This document shows, in pieces, positions 1-6,410 of a DNA stretch of 20,761 nt. A program made the translations under genes and the position numbers. Source of the DNA: a virus; the IMG/VR virus record IMGVR_UViG_3300043411_000262, positions 1-20,761 of that record; one strand, written 5' to 3'. The first letter of the stretch is position 1; each line of letters begins with the position of its first letter. Below the pieces are notes generated by a model that worked only from the letters and a program-made list of their open reading frames with translations, did no database searches and was not told the DNA's origin.

Positions 1-29
1 TGGCGGAATATCTGGAGGATGTGAAGTGA
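1..29 (+). CDS. 3' end of an upstream gene (partial)
   Basis: The third reading frame is open from the window edge and ends with codons for AEYLEDVK followed by TGA at 27-29. That stop overlaps the GTG start of the next gene in a GTGA arrangement, the same overlap seen again at 319-322, which supports a real gene end in a translationally coupled operon. Only eight residues are visible, so nothing can be said about function. Confidence 0.45.
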
Positions 30-322
30 AGACGATCAGCGAATGCACGCTTGAAGAGATACGGCAGGAGCTTTTTATATACCATCACATGTCCGCGGGT
101 GATCAACTGGCAAACATGAAAAAATATCACATTTTGATTGAGGAAATGGGACGGCGCGGGATTTATGATCCTGAGCCATTGCCATTTGATGAAGTGCAAT
201 TGCCGTTTGCTCAACTAGACTCGGCAGTGGAGCAGTTGAAGGCGGATGTGATCAAAGCGATTGAGCCGATCTTATGGCCGATCATTGAGCGCGTAGCACG
301 ATTGATGCGAGGTGAGAAGTGA
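26..322 (+). CDS. Small phage protein of unknown function (98 aa)
   Basis: I do not recognise this protein. It starts at GTG 26, chosen because a strong GGAGGA site lies at 14-19 and because the GTGA overlap couples it to the preceding gene. The protein is mildly acidic and looks mostly helical. Its last third (VEQLKADVIKAIEPILWPII, then ERVARLMRGEK) forms an amphipathic helix with a hydrophobic face. No signal peptide, cysteine cluster or catalytic motif is visible. It is the first complete member of a run of five small genes that ends at the terminator at 1551-1573, just ahead of the packaging genes. In many siphophages this position holds poorly conserved accessory genes. That role is inferred from context only. 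Confidence 0.7.
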   Translation: MKTISECTLEEIRQELFIYHHMSAGDQLANMKKYHILIEEMGRRGIYDPEPLPFDEVQLPFAQLDSAVEQLKADVIKAIEPILWPIIERVARLMRGEK

Positions 323-744
323 TCAGATGCAAAATCCACCTAGAAGATATTGGCAACACTTGCCCGCTGTGCAATGAACAGGCGTTGGATGCAAGTTTTG
401 ATGATCATAGCGACGGTTATTATGAAGATACATTTAAGTGTGAGAATTGCGGCGTAATGGTGACCTACATCACCAAGAGTGGCGACCCGCGCGAATATCA
501 TGAGTATCGAGATGGTGAGATCGAAGTGCAATTTGAATGGCCGTTTGGTCACAGTAATCCAGAAGATGACATGATGCCAGTGGAAGAGCAGCGCACCGGA
601 TTTTATACGACGGTGGATGGAACGCCAGTGCATATTCAAGGTGATCCCAACATGTCGGAAGAAACTTTTGAATTATCGCAAAAGATGATTAGTGCGGCGA
701 TTAAGCAAGTAGATTCTGATAACCCACCTTCTGATGGGCAATAG
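319..744 (+). CDS. Small zinc-ribbon-like protein (141 aa)
   Basis: Two CxxC pairs, C15-P-L-C18 and C41-E-N-C44, are separated by 22 residues, which is the spacing of a zinc ribbon. C4 and H7 lie just before. The pattern CPxC followed by CxxCG resembles the short Lar-type (restriction alleviation) zinc-ribbon proteins of phages. However, this protein is about twice their usual length, and the similarity rests on the cysteine pattern alone. The rest is acidic, with aromatic beta-like stretches and an acidic helical tail. The GTG start at 319 overlaps the previous stop (GTGA), so it is probably translated by coupling. Metal binding is likely; any role in countering restriction is speculative. 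Confidence 0.72.
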   Translation: MIRCKIHLEDIGNTCPLCNEQALDASFDDHSDGYYEDTFKCENCGVMVTYITKSGDPREYHEYRDGEIEVQFEWPFGHSNPEDDMMPVEEQRTGFYTTVDGTPVHIQGDPNMSEETFELSQKMISAAIKQVDSDNPPSDGQ

Positions 745-763
745 GTAGAGCGAGGGGGCGGCA

Positions 764-1069
764 ATGATCAGCGAATACACTGAGTTGGTTTATCAACAGA
801 TCGAAGCGGCGATGGTCAAGGCGCAGCGCGATTTGAGGCGGGGGATATTGCCGCGTGACGTGCAGACAAGGTTGCCATACAATCGGGCAGAGGGCAGCTT
901 ACGGCGTGATATGCTGGCGATGTATGAGGCGGGGCGAATCGTCAGGGTTGGGGGGCATGGTGCGCGGCGCGGGTATCGGTTGCCCAGCCGGATGGAGAAG
1001 CTAGCCTATGCGCTTAACAGGGGCATGTGGCCGCATGGGACAGAATTTGTCATTGGGTGGTCAAATTAA
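764..1069 (+). CDS. Small basic protein, winged-helix-like (101 aa)
   Basis: The ATG at 764 follows a purine-rich GAGGGGGCGG stretch. The protein is basic. Residues of roughly 27-75 read like a winged helix-turn-helix: a helix ending in LPRDVQTRL, then a second helix (GSLRRDMLAMYEAGRI), then a glycine/arginine-rich hairpin (VRVGGHGARRGYRLP) matching a beta wing. A DNA-binding regulatory role is an inference from this layout, since the family is not recognised. The C-terminal 25 residues are unassigned. It sits in the small-gene operon before the packaging genes and could regulate the switch to late genes, but nothing in the sequence demonstrates that. Confidence 0.68.
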   Translation: MISEYTELVYQQIEAAMVKAQRDLRRGILPRDVQTRLPYNRAEGSLRRDMLAMYEAGRIVRVGGHGARRGYRLPSRMEKLAYALNRGMWPHGTEFVIGWSN

Positions 1070-1083
1070 GTAAGGAGAAGATC

Positions 1084-1275
1084 ATGGCAGAGAATGAACC
1101 AATTGACGTAAATGAGTTGCGGCAATGGATGAAAGACAATGAACCTGTGCGGGGCAACACAGTGATTGATGATGCAATTGAGTATTTGATTGACACCACA
1201 TGGCGATTGCTGAAGGTCGTAGAAGCGCAAGACGCACGGATCAAGGCGCTGGAAGATAAACATGAACTGCAATGA
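1084..1275 (+). CDS. Small acidic helical protein (63 aa)
   Basis: The start is ATG 1084 because AAGGAGAAG lies immediately upstream at 1072-1080. An in-frame ATG at 1027 would give 82 aa but would overlap the preceding gene by 43 nt without a ribosome site. The protein is acidic and predicted helical. Its C-terminal half (TWRLLKVVEAQDARIKALED) has heptad spacing of L/V/I and should form a short coiled coil, suggesting a dimer. The function is unknown. It overlaps the next gene by 14 nt, in keeping with the packed operon. Confidence 0.68.
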   Translation: MAENEPIDVNELRQWMKDNEPVRGNTVIDDAIEYLIDTTWRLLKVVEAQDARIKALEDKHELQ

Positions 1276-1537
1276 ATTATTCAACCTGCCTGAAAAGTCA
1301 TTGCGCGAACAAATAGCAGACATGAGTACAGACGAGATGATTGCATTATCGGCACTTCAGAAAACGCCGGTACTCTTGGCATCTATCGCGCCAGTTGGGC
1401 GAACAGCATTGTTTGAGATGCACTGCAAGGGGTGGTTGTTTCGGGCTGAATTTGCAGACGGAGATGCAGTGTACAAGATCAAGCCTGAAGTGTTGATTGA
1501 GTTTGAACAATACTTACGTCAACAGAAATGGGCGTAA
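1262..1537 (+). CDS. Small protein of unknown function (91 aa)
   Basis: The ATG at 1262 lies inside the end of the previous gene and is probably translated by coupling, since only a weak GGAAG precedes it. The N-terminal half is helical (SLREQIADMSTDEMIALSAL). The C-terminal half, roughly RTALFEMHCKGWLFRAEFA onward, alternates a helix and short strands (GWLFRAEF, DAVYKIKPE) and could be a winged-helix-like fold. That reading is tentative. It is the last gene of the first cluster: a terminator hairpin begins 13 nt after its stop. Confidence 0.68.
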   Translation: MNCNELFNLPEKSLREQIADMSTDEMIALSALQKTPVLLASIAPVGRTALFEMHCKGWLFRAEFADGDAVYKIKPEVLIEFEQYLRQQKWA

Positions 1538-1550
1538 ATGGTTAGTACAG

Positions 1551-1573
1551 GCGCTCCAGACGGGGCGCTTTTT
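1551..1573 (+). terminator. Rho-independent terminator after the small-gene cluster
   Basis: The arms GCGCTCC and GGGGCGC form a seven-pair stem with one G-U pair and an AGAC tetraloop, followed directly by five T residues. It separates the small-gene cluster from the packaging module, implying a separate promoter for the latter between 1574 and 1708. Confidence 0.8.
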
Positions 1574-1627
1574 GATTCTGTGCGATGAAGTATTGACGAA
1601 CTGTGTAGGATGATGCAAGGCGCGGTG

Positions 1628-1642
1628 TATGCGTTTCGCATA
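1628..1642. promoter_or_regulatory. Short perfect palindrome upstream of the small terminase gene
   Basis: TATGCG-TTT-CGCATA is a perfect six-base inverted repeat with a three-base centre. It lies in the 135-bp gap after the terminator, where a promoter for the packaging genes is expected. It could be an operator or a small RNA hairpin. A TTGACG that could serve as a -35 box lies at 1593-1598, but no good -10 box is found at the right distance, so no promoter is called. Confidence 0.35.
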
Positions 1643-1708
1643 GTAAGCATAAAGTGACGAAAATTAAGGCCGTGAATGCGCGGCTGATAGACATGTTTAG
1701 GCGGTTGA

Positions 1709-2320
1709 ATGGCAAGAGCCAACAACAAGAAGTATTCGGTGGCAGACTTCAGACTGGCGATTGAGCGTGCAGGGGCATCACCGGCGGCGATCGCTAAGGA
1801 GTTGGCGTGTACACGGGGCACGGTGTACAGCTATTTGAAGCGCATCCCCGAATTAAAAGCGGCGTATGAGCAGGCAAGGGGCGGCGTGGTGGAGGATAAA
1901 CCACAATATCCCAAAGACTTGTTTGAGAGGGCGATTAAAGAATCGCACGGGGTGAAGGCAAGCGTGGCGGCTGCGGTGGGGTGCAGTCGGCAGACGGTGG
2001 ATAATGCGCTGGCAAAATGGCCGGACTTGCAAGAACTGATGGACGCGGCGCGATCAACTTTGTTGAGCAAGGCAACCAACGCGCTAGTGAATGATATTGA
2101 TAACGTGACGAGTGAAGGGCATGTACGGGCGTACATGTTCGTGCTGAAGACGTTGGGCAAGGATGAGGGATTCGTCGAAAGAACCGAAATGACCGGCGCG
2201 GATGGGGCGGCGTTGATGGATGTATCGCCGGACGTGTTGCAATCAATCAAGGACGCGGGGCTGAATGTGGCTGAAGTGCTCAAAAATTTCGCGGCGATGG
2301 TTCAAGCGGGGGCGGCGTGA
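1709..2320 (+). CDS. terS: Terminase small subunit-like, two tandem HTH units
   Basis: The small terminase recognises phage DNA and brings it to the large terminase for packaging. This 203-aa protein has two helix-turn-helix motifs: about residues 27-45 (AAIAKELACTRGTVYSYLK) and 84-102 (ASVAAAVGCSRQTVDNALA). The surrounding segments 11-57 and 68-115 align with each other (AIER/AIKE, TVYSYLKRIPEL/TVDNALAKWPDL, ending QAR/AAR), so the DNA-binding half looks like an internal duplication. The remaining C-terminal part is helical (120-155, then 175-200) and probably mediates oligomerisation and contact with the large subunit. The start is ATG 1709 after AGGCGG. Assignment rests on HTH content, size and position before the large terminase. 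Confidence 0.75.
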   Translation: MARANNKKYSVADFRLAIERAGASPAAIAKELACTRGTVYSYLKRIPELKAAYEQARGGVVEDKPQYPKDLFERAIKESHGVKASVAAAVGCSRQTVDNALAKWPDLQELMDAARSTLLSKATNALVNDIDNVTSEGHVRAYMFVLKTLGKDEGFVERTEMTGADGAALMDVSPDVLQSIKDAGLNVAEVLKNFAAMVQAGAA

Positions 2321-2643
2321 TGGCAGATCAAGAACTATATTACGTGTTTGGGATGGGCAGCGAAAAACGGAAAGCTGCTAAGGTGATAACAGAAACTGAA
2401 AAGAAAAAGCTGAAGGTGCAAGCTGTTTTGTGTGGCGCAACCTTTTATTTGAAAGCCCATGTTTACGGGCTGCTCTATTGCAAACCAGAAGATTATGCGC
2501 ATTGGGAAGCGTGGGCTAAAAAGAATTCAGGCAAGATTATTGAATGGGAAAACTACAAGTCAACCGATTATTTATATTCCCCCAACAGAAAAGAAATTGC
2601 ACGGCGGGAGATTGTTTCCGATAAGTTTGCTTCTCAGTCGTGA
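2320..2643 (+). CDS. Unknown protein between the terminase genes (107 aa)
   Basis: I do not recognise this protein. ATG 2320 shares its A with the TGA stop of the small terminase gene; a GTG at 2317 is the alternative start. It is basic and rich in lysine and aromatic residues. It has a strand-like start (LYYVFGMG), a lysine-rich helix (ETEKKKLKVQAV), a central stretch with C and Y residues (LCGATFYLKAHVYGLLYCK) and a tryptophan-containing helix (YAHWEAWAKK). The gene is locked between the two terminase genes by stop-start overlaps on both sides, so its product is made at the same time and may bind DNA or a packaging component. This is inference from charge and position only. Confidence 0.68.
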   Translation: MADQELYYVFGMGSEKRKAAKVITETEKKKLKVQAVLCGATFYLKAHVYGLLYCKPEDYAHWEAWAKKNSGKIIEWENYKSTDYLYSPNRKEIARREIVSDKFASQS

Positions 2644-4079
2644 TGCAATCCCCCGAAGCGCTCTTTGCTGCGCAGCTTTATCAACAAATCTACGGCAAGC
2701 CTCCACCGGCTCCCAAGCAGTGGTCAATTGAGATCCACGAGCAGGATGGCACAAAGCCTCTTTACACGGTCAACCGCAAAGAAAAGACAGTTAAGCTACA
2801 CCTGCATGAAGGGCAGCGGCGGGCGTGGGATAGCGTCAAGCGGTTCATCTTCATGCTGGCGGGTAAGCAAAGCGGCAAAACGATCTACGGGCCGACATGG
2901 CTGCACCGACAAATATTAGAATTGGGCGCGGGTGATTATCTGGCGATCAGTGCAACCAACGATCTGTTCATTGCCAAGATGTTGCCAGCGTTGAAACAAT
3001 ACTTTGTGAATGATTTGGGCATCGCTAAATATTGGCCGGGTGATCGCATTTTTGAGTTATGTGATCCAGACACGGGCAAGTTTGGAGCGACGCACAGTCA
3101 CGATTATGAAAAGATGTGGGGCAGAATCATCCTGAGAACGGCGGAATCAGAAGCGGGTATGCAGAGCTTCAGCGCCAAGGCGGCGTGGATGGATGAGCCG
3201 GGCTTATATGACGCGCGTGTGTGGAAAGATGTCCGCGGGCGGGTGAGCTTGGCAGCGGGGCCGGTGCTGGGCACAACCACACCTTACGACATGGGATGGC
3301 TGAAGCAACAGATTTATGATCCGTGGGTGCAAGGCGATCCTGAAATAGATGTGATCAACTTTGTCAGCACAGTCAATCCATTCTTCAGCCAAGCCGAATA
3401 CGAGTCATTACAGCGCACGATGCAACCGTATCAATTCGCGATGGATTACAAAGCGGAATTCGGGCGACCACCGGCGGCGATCTATGAGGACTTTATTGAC
3501 GCGCTGCGAGAAGATGGCGGGCATAAGGTGAGGCGGTTTGTGTTACCCAGTGAATGGCCGCGCATGGTGGCGGTTGATCCGGGGGTTGTGAATCCGGGCA
3601 AGATTTGGGTAGCACATGACACGGCGCGTGATGAGTATTACATCTACCGGGCGGAAAAGGGCGGCAAGCGTCGGGACGCCAAACAACATGCGGTTGATGA
3701 CCTGAAAATTGCGCGGGATTCTAATGAGCGCGTTATCTGGTGGGCGGTGGGTGCAAAGTCGGAGAAGTATTGGAGAGAAGATTATAAGTCGGCTGGTGCG
3801 CTTGGCATTCGCGAGCCGGACACAATGGATGTTGAGGAGGGGATTGACCGCGTAACGCAGTTGATCCGGCAACATCGGCTGTTCGTGATGGACGATTTGC
3901 GGCCATTGATTGATGAAGTGATGAGTTATTCACGCGTGATCAAGAATGGTGAAGTCAGCAAAGAAATTAAAGACAAGGCGACATTTCATCTGATGGATGC
4001 GTGTCGCTATTTTGCGGTGCAGGTAGTGAAGCCACGCCTAAACTGGCGGGTTGAGGATAAGGTGGGACGTTATGCTTGA
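2643..4079 (+). CDS. terL: Terminase large subunit (ATPase and nuclease)
   Basis: This motor pumps DNA into the procapsid and cuts it. The N-terminal ATPase shows Walker A GKQSGKT at residues 74-80, Walker B in AAWMDEPG (D184 and catalytic E185) and a TTTP coupling motif at 211-214. The C-terminal RNase H-like nuclease shows its first metal-binding aspartate in VAVDPG (D312), acidic candidates near E374-D380, and the last aspartate in HLMDACRYF (D452). The length of 478 aa fits the family. ATG 2643 overlaps the previous TGA by one base; an in-frame GTG at 2640 is possible. All key residues appear present, so the enzyme should be active. It is followed by the portal, its docking partner. Confidence 0.95.
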   Translation: MQSPEALFAAQLYQQIYGKPPPAPKQWSIEIHEQDGTKPLYTVNRKEKTVKLHLHEGQRRAWDSVKRFIFMLAGKQSGKTIYGPTWLHRQILELGAGDYLAISATNDLFIAKMLPALKQYFVNDLGIAKYWPGDRIFELCDPDTGKFGATHSHDYEKMWGRIILRTAESEAGMQSFSAKAAWMDEPGLYDARVWKDVRGRVSLAAGPVLGTTTPYDMGWLKQQIYDPWVQGDPEIDVINFVSTVNPFFSQAEYESLQRTMQPYQFAMDYKAEFGRPPAAIYEDFIDALREDGGHKVRRFVLPSEWPRMVAVDPGVVNPGKIWVAHDTARDEYYIYRAEKGGKRRDAKQHAVDDLKIARDSNERVIWWAVGAKSEKYWREDYKSAGALGIREPDTMDVEEGIDRVTQLIRQHRLFVMDDLRPLIDEVMSYSRVIKNGEVSKEIKDKATFHLMDACRYFAVQVVKPRLNWRVEDKVGRYA

Positions 4080-5607
4080 AACAATCGCACGGATTTTAAT
4101 GGCGCGTGGGCTGGTCACACATCAGTGGCAGACGGAAACACAGCAACAAGGCGATCTTGTCAAGCTGTTTAGGAACTATTATGACGGCTATCACCGGATG
4201 CAATTGACATCTGAGATGAAGGCGATGCTGAACATCAGTGATGAGCGGCTGGAACGGTATAACATCAACTATTGCAGCTTGATTGTCGACCGGATGGCTG
4301 ATCGTCTCAATGTTGATAAGTTCGAAGTGAAGGCGGTGAATCCGGCTGAAGCCATGCCGCCAGAAGCGGACGGTACAGCGGCCAGTAAGATCAAAGACCC
4401 GGCGCAAGAGTGGGTTGACGAGCTGATGGAGTACAACCGATTCGATGGTTTGCAGAGTGATATTGCAGTGGCGTATCTACGCGACGGCATGACATTCGTG
4501 ATGAGCCAATATGACGACGTGAGCAAGCGTGAAGTGCTGGCGCAAGAACTGGCGTATGACGGCGACACGGGCATGATTGTCGTGTACGAGCGGGGCAGTG
4601 CGTCATTAATCGCGGCGGCGGTGAAGATCTGGTACGACGTGCCGCAAACGGTGGAAGATCGCTTGGAAGGTGAGGCCAACACCAGCCTTTACAAGCGCGT
4701 GAATGTCTATTATCCGAACCAAACGGATAAGTATTATTCGACAGATGGCATTCAGTTGGTGGCGATGGACGCGCCAGAAGAAACGATCCGCATGGGCAAG
4801 ACGCCGGGTGTGCCGGTGACCGCGTTTTACAACAAGGGCGGCGTGTCTGAACTGACGAACATCATGCCGATGCAAGACAGCCTCAACAGCGCGTTGGTTG
4901 ATCTGGTGATGGCGGGGCGCTTGACAGCCTTTAGCGTGTTCTTTGCGGTGGGTGTGAATATGCCCAAAGCAGTGACACCGGGCATGACGATCTTTAAGAA
5001 CATCGTCGACAGTACGGGCGCGATCATCTTGCCGCAAAACGTGGAAGAGGCGCAAGCACAGGCGGCGATTCTGGGCAGCGCGAAACTGGAACGGATTCAG
5101 GGCGGCGACTTATCCCAAATTATCGCGGGGATTGAGCTGATCATTAACCAGATCGGTGTGATCAGCAGTACACCACTGCCGGGGCAGATGGGCGGCGATA
5201 GCTCATCAGGCGAGGCGCTGAAGCAACGCGAGATTGGTATGCTGGGCAAGCTGAATCGGGCGCAAGTGCAGATCGGCAACGCGTGGGAAGATGTCATCTT
5301 ACTGGCGAATATGCAGCAAACGCTTTTCGGGGATGCATCAGCACCGGCGATTGATAAGCTGGATACGCGGTGGAAGTCGGCAGAAATGCGCAACGATAGC
5401 GATGTGCTGGCGCTGTTCAAGCTGCTGAATGATGCGGGATACGAACGGGCGGCGCTGCGTGCATTGGGTCAATCGAGCCTTGCCAGCTACAGCGAAGACG
5501 ATATTGAAATGATGATCCAAGAGAAGGCGAAGGACGTGGCGATTAAAACCGTCAATTCAGGGGGGCAGCTCAACGGATTCGATAACTTCAACATTCCGAC
5601 GAATTAA
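4072..5607 (+). CDS. Portal protein (SPP1 gp6-like)
   Basis: The portal forms the ring at one capsid vertex through which DNA enters and leaves and on which the terminase docks. The assignment uses position directly after the large terminase, the length (511 aa) and family-like segments. These include an N-terminal region with YYDGYHRM and NYCSLIVDRMADRL; a mid-region with PVTAFYNKGGVSELTNIMPM then DSLNSALVDLVMA, as in SPP1 gp6-type portals; and the helical SGEALKQREIGMLGKL stretch of the stem/wing. An acidic C-terminal helix (YSEDDIEMMIQEKA) may contact head proteins. The start is ATG 4072 with AAGGTGGG at 4059-4066, overlapping the terminase end by 8 nt. Upstream in-frame codons were rejected because that ribosome site would then lie inside the gene. 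Confidence 0.92.
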   Translation: MLETIARILMARGLVTHQWQTETQQQGDLVKLFRNYYDGYHRMQLTSEMKAMLNISDERLERYNINYCSLIVDRMADRLNVDKFEVKAVNPAEAMPPEADGTAASKIKDPAQEWVDELMEYNRFDGLQSDIAVAYLRDGMTFVMSQYDDVSKREVLAQELAYDGDTGMIVVYERGSASLIAAAVKIWYDVPQTVEDRLEGEANTSLYKRVNVYYPNQTDKYYSTDGIQLVAMDAPEETIRMGKTPGVPVTAFYNKGGVSELTNIMPMQDSLNSALVDLVMAGRLTAFSVFFAVGVNMPKAVTPGMTIFKNIVDSTGAIILPQNVEEAQAQAAILGSAKLERIQGGDLSQIIAGIELIINQIGVISSTPLPGQMGGDSSSGEALKQREIGMLGKLNRAQVQIGNAWEDVILLANMQQTLFGDASAPAIDKLDTRWKSAEMRNDSDVLALFKLLNDAGYERAALRALGQSSLASYSEDDIEMMIQEKAKDVAIKTVNSGGQLNGFDNFNIPTN

Positions 5608-5614
5608 GGCCGTG

Positions 5615-5620
5615 TATAAT
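5615..5620 (+). promoter_or_regulatory. Consensus -10 box (TATAAT) for the gene at 5650
   Basis: A perfect TATAAT preceded by TG stands 8 nt after the portal stop, with the next start codon 30 nt further on. No good -35 hexamer exists at 17 nt upstream; TTCAACA at 5588-5594 is too far away. If active it would be a -10-dominated promoter giving the 103-aa gene its own transcript. Confidence 0.45.
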
Positions 5621-5649
5621 CAGCAGCGTGTTTAAGTATTGGGGGCATT

Positions 5650-5961
5650 ATGAAAACACCGGAAGATGTGGCGCAAGAGTTTCGCGATTTTGACAAAGCA
5701 TATCCAGATGCCAATTACACCTTCGCTCATGTTGTGATTGCAGATTACAACCTCAGTCATGCGGACATTCGCGGATGCTTTGAAGCGGACAACCTGCACT
5801 TTTGGGCAAAAGAATGGCTGATAGAGCAGGATGACGAATTGCGCATTGAGGAGCATTACCTGAACACAGCAGCGGCTATGAAATTTCTTCGCTATTTGCA
5901 AACATACGATGATGAATTTCTTGAGAAGGTTGCCGACATTATAGAGCCGATTAAGTTCTGA
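5650..5961 (+). CDS. Acidic small protein in a moron-like position (103 aa)
   Basis: I do not recognise this protein. It starts at ATG 5650 after GGGGGC. It is strongly acidic (many D and E), rich in aromatic residues and without cysteine clusters, a composition shared by many small phage anti-host or DNA-mimic proteins; that comparison is suggestive only. The order is probably helix, strand/loop (ANYTFAHVVIADYNL), then several helices (WAKEWLIEQDDEL, AAAMKFLRYLQTY, DDEFLEKVADII). It lies between the portal and the convergent minus-strand block, with its own TATAAT upstream and a terminator downstream, the layout of an independently expressed moron gene. A structural role in the head cannot be ruled out. 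Confidence 0.7.
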   Translation: MKTPEDVAQEFRDFDKAYPDANYTFAHVVIADYNLSHADIRGCFEADNLHFWAKEWLIEQDDELRIEEHYLNTAAAMKFLRYLQTYDDEFLEKVADIIEPIKF

Positions 5962-6007
5962 TAATTGTCTTTCTGATGTGCGATAGTATTTTACTGGCGC
6001 GGGTAAG

Positions 6008-6121
6008 ATGGTGGGCACATTGGTCGGCGAGGCTAAGTGGCTGGCCCGGATGTGGGCAATTCATCCGGAATCACTTTGGTGGTGCGATCCGTCACGACCA
6101 ACTTGCATAAATTTGTGGTGA
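6008..6121 (+). CDS. Possible 37-codon tryptophan-rich ORF
   Basis: An open frame from ATG 6008 to TGA 6119-6121 encodes 37 residues, five or six of them tryptophan, with a stretch HPESLWWCDPSRPTC containing two cysteines. It lies in the otherwise gene-free gap between the 103-aa gene and the terminator at 6137. There is no convincing ribosome binding site (only GGGTAAG abutting the ATG), and the length is within chance expectation. It is listed so the gap is described, not as an established gene. Confidence 0.18.
   Translation: MVGTLVGEAKWLARMWAIHPESLWWCDPSRPTCINLW
6046..6068 (+). other. Seven-base-pair hairpin in the 5962-6159 gap
   Basis: CCGGATG and CATCCGG form a perfect seven-pair stem around a nine-base loop. 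No U run follows, so it is not a terminator. I checked the region for a tRNA because of a GACCA sequence at 6096-6100, but no matching acceptor arm exists. It may be part of a transcript that ends at the terminator at 6137-6165, or may be chance. Confidence 0.3.
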
Positions 6122-6136
6122 TGCTATAGCAGTAAG

Positions 6137-6165
6137 AAGCCCTGAGAAATCGGGGCTTTTTATTT
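6137..6165. terminator. Terminator at the convergent junction
   Basis: AAGCCCTG and CGGGGCTT pair over eight positions (one G-U) around an AGAAAT loop, followed on the plus strand by TTTTATTT. The minus-strand 64-aa gene ends at 6160 right at this element; on that strand the U run is poor. It most likely ends plus-strand transcription from the portal/103-aa gene side before it collides with the minus-strand block, and may also help end the minus transcript. Confidence 0.75.
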
Positions 6166-6354
6166 GGCTAGTACAGCAGGAAGAATGTCAGGGGTAATGG
6201 TGAAGTGCCAAGGGGCAGGCTTAACGCCTTTGCGATTGCTTTGGATGTACAGGCGCGATCCATCGTCAGATTGACCGACAACCGTGCCAGTGTGGGCGAT
6301 CTTAAAATGATCAACGTAGATGACGGCTTTGCCGTCGTGGGTACTTGTTTTCAT
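6160..6354 (-). CDS. Small basic protein of unknown function (64 aa, minus strand)
   Basis: I do not recognise this protein. An in-frame ATG at 6390 would give 76 aa, but the ATG at 6354 is preferred because a TATAAT box lies so close upstream (6361-6366) that a transcript would start at about this ATG. The protein reads as a small beta domain: KAVIYVDHFKIAHTGTVVGQ, then SRLYIQSNRKG, then WHFTITPDIL. It resembles small single-domain phage proteins but no family can be named. It is the last gene of the minus-strand block and converges on the terminator at 6137-6165. Its own promoter separates it from the head genes behind it, suggesting independent expression. Confidence 0.62.
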   Translation of the reverse strand: MKTSTHDGKAVIYVDHFKIAHTGTVVGQSDDGSRLYIQSNRKGVKPAPWHFTITPDILPAVLAK

Positions 6355-6360
6355 AGCTCT

Positions 6361-6387
6361 ATTATAACTCAGTTTTTGGTAATGCAA
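6361..6387 (-). promoter_or_regulatory. Promoter for the 64-aa gene, probably leaderless
   Basis: Read on the minus strand: TTGCAT (6387-6382), 15-nt spacer, TATAAT (6366-6361), six bases, then ATG at 6354. The -10 box is perfect and the -35 box matches four of six, though the spacer is one or two bases short. The expected start site falls on or next to the A of the ATG, which would give a leaderless mRNA. Confidence 0.55.
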
Positions 6388-6410
6388 CACGGACGCCCAA
6401 CTATTGGGGG

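Noticed and set aside
1593-1622. Sigma-70 promoter using TTGACG at 1593-1598
   Set aside because: No recognisable -10 hexamer at 16-18 nt downstream (sequence there is CAAGGC).
6001-6100. Possible tRNA ending in GACCA at 6096-6100
   Set aside because: No complementary acceptor strand upstream, no proper T arm, and the only perfect stem (6046-6068) has a nine-base loop, not an anticodon loop.
6396-6408. CCCAA-CTA-TTGGG hairpin between the minus-strand genes as a terminator
   Set aside because: Only five pairs with a three-base loop and no U run on either strand; too weak to call.
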